A DNA stretch of 11,397 nucleotides from the NCBI GenBank assembly GCA_964353405.1, contig CAYGWJ010000429.1:1-11397 (forward strand). Direction: 5' to 3'. The notes beneath the pieces were generated by a model. That model saw nothing but the letters and a program-made list of their open reading frames with translations, made no database searches and was not told the origin of the DNA. The stretch is from JBGLNJ01 sp964353405 (GTDB lineage: Bacteria > Chloroflexota > Anaerolineae > Fen-1058). Shown in pieces: positions 5,426 through 11,397 of this stretch; the stretch's first letter is position 1; the number at the start of each line of letters is the position of its first letter. The translations under genes were made by a program, and so were the position numbers.

Positions 5426-6385
5426 TTACGGTTGCAGCTCTGCAATGACGACGATCCGCTTGTTGTCCACCAAGTACGGGTAGCACGTGATGAGCGTCAA
5501 CGTTGGGTCGCTCGTCGGGTACATCACGCTGACCTCGGTCGGCTCGATGACCCGCTTTTGAGTGGCCACGTAGCGAAACACGCGGCTCCCAGAGTATACC
5601 AGAATTTCGTCTTTTAGCTCAGCCTTCTCCAGATTGCGGAAAATCTCGCCGAACACGTCGTTATGCGCCGAAAGCACCATGTTGCCACGCTCGCCGGGAT
5701 TGGCCGAGCGGAGATGATGCCCCACGCCTTTCTTGAGCTGTTCCCAGTCATCGCCCTGCACGATGGGCGCGTCCACGCCGATGGATTTGATGACAATGCG
5801 CGACGGTTGCTCCGGTCCCTGCGTGGGAAGGGGCAGCGGCGTGACGGCCTGCACCAACCTGCGCAGATGCTCCGGGATTTCGTCCAGGTTCGGCTCGACG
5901 CCGCCGGGTGCGGTGGGAGGACGGTGACCGCTGGGCAGCACGACCGCATCAATCAGCGGTCGCGGCGTTTCCGTGGGCGTTGGTGTGAGCGCCTCCTTGA
6001 CCGACTGGTTCAACTCGCGCAGTGACAGGAATGAGCTGGACAGCACCAGGACCAATCCGACCAATGCGGCGATTTCGACAAACAGCAGAAACTTGTTAAA
6101 CACCCAGCCCCAGGCAATGCCACGGCGCCCCGGCTTTTCCTTCGGCGGTTCTTGTTCACCGCCGACTTCGATGGAGCGATAACGCCCCGTCGGGCGGCCC
6201 GCCGTCTCCAGGAACGGGGGTGGCTCGTCTGCTGCCGGCGCTTGAGGGGATGGTTCGGATTGCGCGACGCGACCTTGTACCGCCAACCGGCGCAAGCGCT
6301 GAGCGCGCTCCTTGCGCTTGCGAATCGCCAGGATGCGCTCCAGCTCTTCGGTCGGGATTTGATCAATGGGGCGGCGATCCGGCAT
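5426..6385 (-). CDS. Sortase (class D/E-like) with long cytoplasmic N-terminus
   Basis: The 319-aa protein has a charged N-terminal region of about 90 residues predicted to be cytoplasmic, with coiled Arg/Glu-rich helices at 11-37. One membrane helix follows (about 97-119), then a Thr/Pro linker (TPTPTETPRP, 134-143), and a C-terminal sortase domain (about 193-319). The catalytic set is complete: His241 in VLSAHNDVFGE, Cys301 in LTLITCYPY, and Arg310 in DNKRIVV. Sortases cleave a C-terminal sorting motif of secreted proteins and join them to a cell-surface nucleophile. No substrate with an LPxTG-like signal is visible in the window, so its target is unknown. The ATG at 6385 abuts the TAG of the upstream oxidoreductase; GGGAG about 6 bases upstream lies inside that gene's last codons. 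The cytoplasmic extension is longer than in most sortases. Confidence 0.92.
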   Translation of the reverse strand: MPDRRPIDQIPTEELERILAIRKRKERAQRLRRLAVQGRVAQSEPSPQAPAADEPPPFLETAGRPTGRYRSIEVGGEQEPPKEKPGRRGIAWGWVFNKFLLFVEIAALVGLVLVLSSSFLSLRELNQSVKEALTPTPTETPRPLIDAVVLPSGHRPPTAPGGVEPNLDEIPEHLRRLVQAVTPLPLPTQGPEQPSRIVIKSIGVDAPIVQGDDWEQLKKGVGHHLRSANPGERGNMVLSAHNDVFGEIFRNLEKAELKDEILVYSGSRVFRYVATQKRVIEPTEVSVMYPTSDPTLTLITCYPYLVDNKRIVVIAELQP

Positions 6386-7726
6386 CTATGCTCCCAGTCC
6401 CTTACGCTCACACCACGCGTCTTCGGCGTGCAGGTAACCCAGGATGGCCTGACTGGCCGCCCAACGGATCGGCTCAGGCGGCCACGGGATGACACGGCGT
6501 TTCACCGGGAAACATTCCGTCCACTCGGTCTTGCGCTTCAGCAACAGATCGGCCAGGACTTGACCGTTCAAATGTGTCAGAGAGACACCATGTCCCATAC
6601 AGCCCAGACTGTAGACGGCACGTTGGTCGCCCAGGCAGCCGAGCGCGGGCGTCATGTCTATCGGCACGGACACCGGCCCGCCCCAGCGATGTGTGATCTT
6701 GATGCCTTTGAGCGATGGGTAAAAGGCGGCAATGTCACACTCCAACTGTTCAAACGTGCGGGCATTCAAATCCCTGTCCATGTTTCCCGCAAAACCAAGC
6801 GTCACGTCACTGCCGCCCATCAGCAAGCGATTGTCGGCGGTGAGCCGATAGTAATGCACCAGGTTGCGATAATCCTCGATGCCTTCTCGGCCTTTCCAAC
6901 CTATCGGTTCAAGTTGTTCAGGCTTGAGCGGCTCGGTCAAAACGATATGCGTCCACGCGGGCACCTGCTGGCGGCGCACCTGCGGAATCGAAAGCGAGTA
7001 TGCGTTGGTCGCAATGACGAGCCGTCCCGCTGTGACCGTACCCGTGGCCGTCTTGACGCAGAACGTGTCCGCGTCTCGCCTGATTTCGCTCACGGGTGTG
7101 CGCTCGTAAATCTGCGCCCCGAATTGCGTCGCGACGCGCTTCATCTCGCGCGCCAGCCTGGCCGGATTGAGGAGCGCGCAGCGCGGCTCCCACCACGCGC
7201 CCAAATAGAGCGGCGAGTTCACCCGCTCGCGTACAGCTTTGGCGTCAATCCACTCGACGCCTTCCAGACCCAGCGAGTGGACGAGTTCCACTTCCTCCCG
7301 AATCCGTTTGATGTAGGCGGGCGTCGTCGCAATCCGCAAAAAACCGGTGCGCTCATAGTCGCAGTCCAGGTGATGCTCGGCCACCAGCTCGCCCACCAGG
7401 TCAACCGCGCGCTCCATGTAGCGGTGCGACTGGCGAGTTTTCTCCGGCCCAAAAAAGGTTTGGGTGAGCGACATCATCAACCCGAACGTCGTCATAGCAA
7501 ACCCGGCGTTGCGGCCCGATGCGCCAAAGCCGATCACCTCGGCCTCCAGCACTGCCACACTCATCGAAGGCTCGGCCTTTTTGAGAAAATACGCCGTGGC
7601 AATACCCGCATATCCGCCGCCGACGATGACAACGTCACAGTTCAGGTCACCCTTCAGCGGCGCATTTTCCTGGTATGCGCCCGAGTTGCCCAGCCAGAAG
7701 CTTTTGGTTGTATAGTCCTCGGCCAT
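6386..7726 (-). CDS. FAD-dependent oxidoreductase of the DAO family (amine/amino acid oxidase-like, PuuB-like)
   Basis: The 446-aa product starts MAEDYTTKSFWLGNSGAY. The FAD-binding fold shows in VVIVGGGYAGIATAYFL (GGGYAG at 36-41), the acidic Glu61 that would bind ribose, and GFGASGRNAG (67-75), a hallmark of DAO-family flavoproteins. The C-terminal FAD-contact segment is near 372-389 (SLGCMGHGVSLTHLNGQ). It resembles gamma-glutamylputrescine oxidase and related enzymes that oxidise amines or N-methyl amino acids; the substrate cannot be fixed from sequence. The ATG at 7726 is chosen over a more upstream start because AAGGAGG lies just ahead of it (about 5 bases). The gene lies 75 bases after the methyltransferase and abuts the sortase start with no gap, so it probably belongs to one operon with them. 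Confidence 0.88.
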   Translation of the reverse strand: MAEDYTTKSFWLGNSGAYQENAPLKGDLNCDVVIVGGGYAGIATAYFLKKAEPSMSVAVLEAEVIGFGASGRNAGFAMTTFGLMMSLTQTFFGPEKTRQSHRYMERAVDLVGELVAEHHLDCDYERTGFLRIATTPAYIKRIREEVELVHSLGLEGVEWIDAKAVRERVNSPLYLGAWWEPRCALLNPARLAREMKRVATQFGAQIYERTPVSEIRRDADTFCVKTATGTVTAGRLVIATNAYSLSIPQVRRQQVPAWTHIVLTEPLKPEQLEPIGWKGREGIEDYRNLVHYYRLTADNRLLMGGSDVTLGFAGNMDRDLNARTFEQLECDIAAFYPSLKGIKITHRWGGPVSVPIDMTPALGCLGDQRAVYSLGCMGHGVSLTHLNGQVLADLLLKRKTEWTECFPVKRRVIPWPPEPIRWAASQAILGYLHAEDAWCERKGLGA

Positions 7727-7801
7727 GTTGTCCTCCTTGACGATGACCCATGCTGAACCCCATGCTCGATATGCTGGCGGGGCATGGCAGCCGCCTTTCA
7801 C

Positions 7802-8614
7802 CTACATTTTTGCGGCGACGGCGAATACTTCTCGCTCAAAGAACCAGCGGAAGGGCGGCCAATGGAACGCAATGTGACGCGCCACTTTAAACAGCAGCGG
7901 CTCGCGGCGGTTTTGAGGCGGTGTGTCGAGCCAGACCTTGACACGCCCAAAACCTGCTCGCGTGAGATTACGGCGCAGGCCCACCATGTCTTGCTCGTTC
8001 ACGTGCACGTCCTGATTGATGGCCACATTGAGCGCGCGCGGGTCTGGCGGATAGAGCTGGCCTTTGCCCTGAAGCGTCCGAATCGCTCTCACGACGGGAT
8101 AAGCGTATACATCGTACCAGCGATTCGGCGCGGTGTGCACGACAAACACCCCGCCCGGCTTGAGCACGCGCTTGATATCGGCCATCGCCGCATCCAGCTC
8201 CCACGGATAAAGATGCTCGATCACGTCGAACATCAGCACGCGGTCGAACCACTCGGAAGGAAACGGCAGTCGCTTGGCGTCAGCCTGGTACACACCCATC
8301 TTGCCAGGCAACGGGTTACCCGCTGACTGGATCAACTCTTGTGAAAGGTCAACGGCGACCTCGGCGTAATCAATCCCGTAAGCGTCCACGCCCAATCGCG
8401 CGCAGTGGCGCAAAATCTCGCCGCGCCCGCAGCCCACGTCGAGCACGCGCATCCCCGGCTCGACAGACGCGACCTTGAACGCCTCACTCAGCCGGCGCGA
8501 CAGATGCTCGCCCTGCGTCTTGACAAACTCTTGATGTCCTTCACAGGCAGTCAGGAAATAATCCTTGTCATACAGCGTGGAAGGCAATGCGGGTTTTTGA
8601 TCCTGTCGCGCCAC
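7802..8614 (-). CDS. SAM-dependent class I methyltransferase (Methyltransf_11-like)
   Basis: The product is 270 aa. Motif I is VLDVGCGRGEIL (about 57-68), followed by the acidic Asp82 in YGIDYAEVAVDLS that would hold the SAM ribose. YQADAKRLPFPSEWFDRVLMFDVIEHL (about 109-135) covers motifs II and III, and RVLKPGGVFVVHTAPNRWYD is the usual post-III region. The C-terminal part (about 170-270) is rich in aromatic and basic residues and may bind the substrate, possibly a lipid or glycan given the murJ neighbour; that is inference. I place the start at the GTG at 8614, which has AAAGGA about 7 bases upstream. A GTG at 8665 would put the -10 promoter box (8640-8645) inside the coding region and overlap murJ, so it was not chosen. 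Confidence 0.85.
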   Translation of the reverse strand: MARQDQKPALPSTLYDKDYFLTACEGHQEFVKTQGEHLSRRLSEAFKVASVEPGMRVLDVGCGRGEILRHCARLGVDAYGIDYAEVAVDLSQELIQSAGNPLPGKMGVYQADAKRLPFPSEWFDRVLMFDVIEHLYPWELDAAMADIKRVLKPGGVFVVHTAPNRWYDVYAYPVVRAIRTLQGKGQLYPPDPRALNVAINQDVHVNEQDMVGLRRNLTRAGFGRVKVWLDTPPQNRREPLLFKVARHIAFHWPPFRWFFEREVFAVAAKM

Positions 8615-8639
8615 AGTCCGTCCTTTCAACTCTGTAAAA

Positions 8640-8648
8640 ATTATACCA
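8640..8648 (-). promoter_or_regulatory. Extended -10 promoter for the methyltransferase gene
   Basis: The minus strand reads TGGTATAAT, which is a perfect extended -10 element (TGnTATAAT) directly after the murJ stop. No good -35 box is present 17 bases upstream, as expected for this promoter type. Transcription would start near 8633, about 19 bases ahead of the chosen GTG at 8614. Confidence 0.6.
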
Positions 8649-8661
8649 GAACTCTTGAATC

Positions 8662-10287
8662 TCACGCCCGTCGCCCGATCGCCAACTGCCGAAGCACATC
8701 AAATTCCTGAACGCGCAGGATCACCATCAGTGCGCCGTAGACCAGCACGGCGGCCAACCCGGCTCCTCCGACGATGATGAGGTTGCCAGCAAAGTGGCTG
8801 AACCGCGTAGCGGGGGTCAGTAACCACGCGATCAGCGCCGCTATCGCGCCCATCGCGGCCGAGGCGGCGACCGCTTTGAGAATCAACCCCCGCACGCCAT
8901 AGTTGCTCAACCCGCCGAGCCGCCGCCTGAGCAGCCACAACATAATGAGGGCGTGACTGATCCACTGAATCGAGTTCGCCAGCGCCAGGTCGGAAACGTG
9001 CAGCGGTCGGCCCAGGGCCAGCGTCGGCGTGAGTGCGGCGGAAAGATAAATGCCGATGCAGACCAATCCTACGACGGCCGGCGTGAGCGTATCCTTGCGT
9101 GCATAGAACGCAAAGATGAGCGGCTGGTCAATCGCCGCAAAAGTGAGGCCGAACAGGTAGAGCCGCAAAAGCTGCGCGGTCGCCACGGTATCCTGCTGCG
9201 TGAACTCGCCATGCTGAAAGACCAGAGCCACAATCGGATGTGCCAGCACGAACAGCCCCACCGTCGCCGGAATCATCAGCATCAGCACGAGCTTGAGGCC
9301 GTGCGCAAGAGTGGCCAGAAACGGATAGACGGAATCGGACACGCTCTGGCGCGCGAGCGTGGGCAGGATCGCCATCGAGATGGCCGCCGAGACCAGGCCG
9401 AGCGGGAATTGGATGAGCGTCGTCGCATAATTCATCCAGGCTAGACTGCCCTCGCCCGCGTGCGAAGCCAGGTTGATGCTCAGGTAAATCGCTACCTGGC
9501 TGATGATGAGGCTTGCGGCGACAGGTACATACAGCTTGGCGACGCGCCTCAACGCGGGGTGATGCCAGTCAAGCGCGAGCCTCAAACGCAGCCCGCGCAG
9601 TCCAGGCGCTTGCAATGCGATCTGGACGATGCCGCCCGTCAAAATGCCCAGCGCCATGCTCGTCACACCGAATCGTTTGCTGAACAAGACCGCCGACACG
9701 ACAACGCTCGCATTGAACACTGACGATGTGAACGCGGGCAGTGTAAAACGCTTGAGCGCGTAAAGCAAGCCTGTGAGCAATCCGGACAGGCTGAGAAACA
9801 TGACGGCGGGGAGCGTGATGCGCAGCAAATCGGCCGCCAGCGCCAGTGTCTTGGCGTCAAAGCCGCTGCCCAACAGCCACGCGATGAGGGGTGTCAGCCC
9901 TTCGGCCACGAGCACCAGCAACGCCAGCGTGATGGCGGCCAGCGTGAACAGTGTCCCGGCCAGTCGTTCGAGCTCCTCGCGGCGCTCGGGCGCGGCGTAT
10001 TCGCTGAACACAGGCACGAGCGCGGACGAGATCATCCCGCCGATGAGCAGATCGTATAGTTGCAGCGGCACGATAGACGAAATCTGAAAAGCGTCCACGT
10101 GCCACGTTGCGCCGAACAGGTGCGACTTGACCGTCTCGCGCACCAGGCCCAGCACGCGGCTGGCAATGTTGCCCAACGCGATGACGCTGGCCGCGCGGGC
10201 AATACCCCGGGTCGAGCTGTCCGACGGCTGGGTGACCGACGCCGGTTGGGGTTGGATGAGCTCCGGTTCGCTGATAGCGGATTGCAT
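8662..10287 (-). CDS. murJ: Lipid II flippase MurJ (MviN), MOP superfamily
   Basis: The 541-aa protein is highly hydrophobic with about 14 membrane segments, the MOP exporter layout. The first segment carries IASRVLGLVRETV; Arg44, Arg50 and Asp65 fall at exactly the spacing of the functionally required Arg18, Arg24 and Asp39 of E. coli MurJ (a constant shift of 26). Other family features are VPVFSEY (about 102-108), SISMAILPTLARQ-like text in the middle, and FQHGEF. MurJ flips lipid-linked peptidoglycan precursor across the cytoplasmic membrane. The only standard start is the ATG at 10287, giving a 26-residue polar N-terminal extension (Gln/Pro/Ser-rich). No Shine-Dalgarno sequence precedes it; instead a 7-bp tandem repeat (10290-10338) occupies the leader. 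The frame stays open upstream, but without ATG, GTG or TTG. Confidence 0.95.
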   Translation of the reverse strand: MQSAISEPELIQPQPASVTQPSDSSTRGIARAASVIALGNIASRVLGLVRETVKSHLFGATWHVDAFQISSIVPLQLYDLLIGGMISSALVPVFSEYAAPERREELERLAGTLFTLAAITLALLVLVAEGLTPLIAWLLGSGFDAKTLALAADLLRITLPAVMFLSLSGLLTGLLYALKRFTLPAFTSSVFNASVVVSAVLFSKRFGVTSMALGILTGGIVQIALQAPGLRGLRLRLALDWHHPALRRVAKLYVPVAASLIISQVAIYLSINLASHAGEGSLAWMNYATTLIQFPLGLVSAAISMAILPTLARQSVSDSVYPFLATLAHGLKLVLMLMIPATVGLFVLAHPIVALVFQHGEFTQQDTVATAQLLRLYLFGLTFAAIDQPLIFAFYARKDTLTPAVVGLVCIGIYLSAALTPTLALGRPLHVSDLALANSIQWISHALIMLWLLRRRLGGLSNYGVRGLILKAVAASAAMGAIAALIAWLLTPATRFSHFAGNLIIVGGAGLAAVLVYGALMVILRVQEFDVLRQLAIGRRA

Positions 10288-10289
10288 TT

Positions 10290-10338
10290 GGCAGATGGCT
10301 AATGGCTGATGGCAGATGGCTGATGGCTGATGGCGTAT
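10290..10338. repeat. Seven-fold tandem repeat of a 7-bp unit in the murJ leader
   Basis: Seven consecutive heptamers on the plus strand are GGCAGAT, GGCTAAT, GGCTGAT, GGCAGAT, GGCTGAT, GGCTGAT and GGCGTAT, followed by a decayed GGCAAAA. The consensus is GGCTGAT, or ATCAGCC in the murJ direction. The block ends 2 bases before the murJ start codon and lies downstream of the predicted murJ promoter, so it would be transcribed as most of its leader RNA. Confidence 0.85.
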
Positions 10339-10377
10339 GGCAAAAATACAACGAGCGGCACAGGCCGCCCGACGCGC

Positions 10378-10406
10378 ATTGTACCGCAGATGAGGGTCAG
10401 TGGCAA
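10378..10406 (-). promoter_or_regulatory. Sigma-70-type promoter for murJ
   Basis: On the minus strand TTGCCA (10401-10406) and TACAAT (10378-10383) are separated by 17 bases. The predicted start is near 10371, giving a leader of about 84 bases that contains the heptamer tract. The layout matches the fabG and tRNA promoters of this window. Confidence 0.65.
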
Positions 10407-10428
10407 ACTCGTTGGCCTGGTGTATAAT
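10401..10428 (+). promoter_or_regulatory. Probable promoter of the DUF5678-protease module, back to back with the murJ promoter
   Basis: TATAAT at 10423-10428 is a perfect -10 box and gives a leader of about 25 bases to the ATG at 10461. The -35 region is poor: TGGCAA (10401-10406) with a 16-base spacer matches only partly. Those six bases are also the complement of the murJ -35 box, so the two divergent promoters would overlap. Confidence 0.5.
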
Positions 10429-10460
10429 CTCTCACAAAGCTTTTCGAACGGGGGTGATGT

Positions 10461-10832
10461 ATGCCAACTGTTGCCGTAGAGCCAGAATTGTACAAGCGAG
10501 TCGAAAAAGCAGCCCAGGAATACAAAATCAATGTGGATGGCATTCTGGCGGAAGCCGTCCGCCGCTATCTCTGGGAGCTGGATCGCCGCAAGATTTCCGA
10601 GGAGAGTGCGCGCTATCGCCAGCAACATGCCGAGTTGGTAACGCTATACCTGGGCAAGTACATTGCCATGCGCGATGGGCAAGTCGTGGATCACGATGCC
10701 GACTTTCAGGCTTTGCGCCAACGAGTGCGCCAGCGATTTGCCGATGCGCCGGTCATGATCACACGGGTCGAGCCGGTGGCTGAGACTACCCTGACTCGGC
10801 ACGGCTTTCGCGTGGAGGCATCCGGCCTATGA
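10461..10832 (+). CDS. Small DUF5678-type protein with ribbon-helix-helix-like N-terminus; candidate antitoxin/regulator
   Basis: The 123-aa protein has two parts. The N-terminus (about 1-45: MPTVAVEPELYKRVEKAAQE, then INVDGILAEAVRRYLWELDRR) has one short strand and two helices, the outline of a ribbon-helix-helix (Arc/MetJ-like) DNA-binding unit. The C-terminal half (about 63-105: YLGKYIAMRDGQVVDHDADF, then QALRQRVRQRFADAPVMITRV) matches my memory of DUF5678, a short domain common in Cyanobacteria and Chloroflexi. Its role is not established. The ATG at 10461 has GGGGGTGAT ending 3 bases upstream. The stop overlaps the start of the protease gene by 4 bases (ATGA), so the two are translationally coupled. 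By its form it could be an autoregulator or antitoxin-like partner of the protease, or the protease's substrate; none of this is proven. Confidence 0.8.
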   Translation: MPTVAVEPELYKRVEKAAQEYKINVDGILAEAVRRYLWELDRRKISEESARYRQQHAELVTLYLGKYIAMRDGQVVDHDADFQALRQRVRQRFADAPVMITRVEPVAETTLTRHGFRVEASGL

Positions 10833-11218
10833 AACATCCATACGAGACTCGCTACCAGCCCGCTTTTCCCACCGTACCCGTCGTGCTTCACAATAGCGAG
10901 ACCGGCCGGCGTACCGACGAACAGAGTGCTTTGCTGGACACAGGCTCCGACGGCACCCTTGTTCCCATTAGCTACCTTCAAGCGGTGTTCGCTCCGGCTC
11001 TCACGGATACTCGCATCCGCAGTCACTGGGGAGAATGGCGACCAGCCCAGCTTTTTGTAATAGACATTGAACTGGGCAGTTTGAGGTTGCCCGGCATTTT
11101 TGTGGTCGGCGACGAACAAGGCAGCGAGATTGTCCTGGGGCGCAATGTGCTCAACAAATTGCGATTGTTGCTTGATGTTGGACTTTGGACAAATTTTGAC
11201 TCTGACTTGGCACCTTAA
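10829..11218 (+). CDS. Retropepsin-like aspartic protease (clan AA)
   Basis: The 129-aa protein has the size of a single retropepsin lobe and would act as a homodimer. The catalytic motif is ALLDTGSDGTLVP (Asp37-Thr38-Gly39 with the following hydrophobic Leu-Val). The second family signature, the hydrophobic-hydrophobic-Gly stretch near the end, is EIVLGRNVLNKL (100-111), which corresponds to the (I/L)LGRDxL element of bacterial and retroviral members. In between, strands such as AQLFVIDIELGSLRLPGIFVVG form the usual beta core. No signal peptide or membrane segment is seen, so it should be cytoplasmic. It overlaps the upstream DUF5678 gene by 4 bases. The physiological substrate of such free-standing bacterial retropepsins is largely unknown; the coupled partner is the obvious first candidate. 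Confidence 0.85.
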   Translation: MKHPYETRYQPAFPTVPVVLHNSETGRRTDEQSALLDTGSDGTLVPISYLQAVFAPALTDTRIRSHWGEWRPAQLFVIDIELGSLRLPGIFVVGDEQGSEIVLGRNVLNKLRLLLDVGLWTNFDSDLAP

Positions 11219-11239
11219 CAATTGACCCGATTTGTAGCA

Positions 11240-11280
11240 CAGTTGGGGGCATGGAGACTCAACAGACCATCTCCCAACTG
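11240..11280 (+). promoter_or_regulatory. Hairpin enclosing the start codon of the transposase-like gene
   Basis: CAGTTGGG (11240-11247) pairs exactly with CCCAACTG (11273-11280). Inside it a G-T and a G-C pair (11248-11249 with 11271-11272), a bulged C and ATGG/CCAT (11251-11254 with 11267-11270) extend the stem to 14 pairs around a 12-base loop. Both the G-rich bases before the start and the ATG itself are in the paired strand, so the structure should limit translation. Confidence 0.6.
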
Positions 11281-11397
11281 CAACAATTTCGCCTGGGATT
11301 GTACCAACTTCTCCCGTCGCGTCCCGATACGCTGCTGGATTTGCTGGATGCCCTGTCGGGCAGTCCCAACGTGCGCTCGGTAGTGGAACTGAGCTCA
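11251..11397 (+). CDS. N-terminus of a transposase-like protein (cut by window edge)
   Basis: Forty-nine codons are present, all open: METQQTISQLQQFRLGLYQL, then LPSRPDTLLDLLDALSGSPN and VRSVVELSS. From memory, FRxxLYxxLxxRxDxLxxLLDAL followed by SVVELS is the usual beginning of DDE transposases found in Cyanobacteria and Chloroflexi, whose next residues normally continue into a catalytic domain not visible here. The IS family cannot be named from this fragment. The start at 11251 has only a run of G ahead of it and sits inside a strong hairpin (11240-11280). The gene starts 32 bases after the protease stop, and 11219-11239 (with ATTGACCCGATTTGTAGCAC) may contain the element's end, but no terminal inverted repeat can be checked without the other end. 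Confidence 0.6.
   Translation, partial: METQQTISQLQQFRLGLYQLLPSRPDTLLDLLDALSGSPNVRSVVELSS

Noticed and set aside
6152..7756. A 534-codon open frame on the plus strand opposite the sortase and oxidoreductase genes
   Set aside because: It is antisense to two well-supported genes, its composition is Arg/His-rich and it shows no recognisable domain. It is the expected mirror of GC-biased codon use.
7727..7801. Upstream in-frame start for the FAD oxidoreductase adding 25 residues
   Set aside because: The added residues (MKGGCHAPPAYRAWG and so on) do not look like the family, and AAGGAGG precedes the internal ATG at 7726.
8615..8665. Upstream GTG (8665) as the methyltransferase start
   Set aside because: It would overlap the murJ stop and include the extended -10 promoter in the coding region; the GTG at 8614 has a ribosome binding site.
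10290..10338. The heptamer tract as a CRISPR-like array
   Set aside because: Units are 7 bases with no spacers and no cas genes nearby, so it is a simple tandem repeat.
9857..10351. A 164-codon minus-strand frame starting in the heptamer repeat
   Set aside because: It runs in another frame of murJ, which has clear family motifs; its repetitive N-terminus (SAISHLPSAISHLP) is simply the translated repeat.

Overview
The window looks like a chromosomal segment of a moderately GC-rich bacterium, most plausibly a Chloroflexota member (Anaerolineae-like). This is a judgement from protein flavour: a cyclic-2,3-diphosphoglycerate-synthetase-like P-loop protein, a long-tailed class D/E-type sortase, a DUF5678 protein paired with a retropepsin-like protease, and a short C-terminally anchored protein. 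No 16S gene or marker tree was available, so the phylum is inference.

Layout. (1) Bases 1-2189 run leftward. A partial P-loop NTPase gene sits at the edge. Next to it is a compact operon, transcribed in the order fabG, Asp23/Gls24-family gene, nusB, with its own promoter at 2161-2189. (2) At 2213-2276 the direction flips: a 10-bp-arm palindrome lies between the fabG promoter and a rightward promoter that drives tRNA-Val(CAC). A strong intrinsic terminator follows the tRNA. (3) Bases 2422-4955 run rightward: a membrane-bound NarL-type histidine kinase with a GAF domain and no visible response regulator, then an unrecognised multi-pass membrane protein. (4) Bases 5075-10287 run leftward, in transcription order: murJ (lipid II flippase), a SAM methyltransferase, a DAO-family FAD oxidoreductase, a sortase and an 84-aa tail-anchored protein. 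The oxidoreductase and sortase genes abut with no gap. (5) Bases 10288-11397 run rightward: a divergent promoter region, a two-gene module (small helical DUF5678-type protein plus retropepsin-like aspartic protease, with ATGA overlap), and the start of a transposase-like gene whose start codon lies inside a hairpin.

How the genes fit together. Much of the block concerns the cell envelope and growth: FabG (fatty acid elongation), Asp23-type protein (envelope stress), NusB (rRNA antitermination), MurJ (peptidoglycan precursor flipping) and sortase (surface protein anchoring). The 10461-11218 pair is accessory in character: small, coupled and next to a mobile-element gene. It is the best candidate for an under-described system.

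Intergenic regions are unusually rich in short repeats: tandem 8-mers at 426-441, a 15-bp inverted repeat at 4971-5028, a 10-bp inverted repeat at 5373-5407, and a 7-bp unit repeated seven times at 10290-10338 immediately ahead of murJ. No CRISPR array, rRNA or recognised riboswitch was seen.
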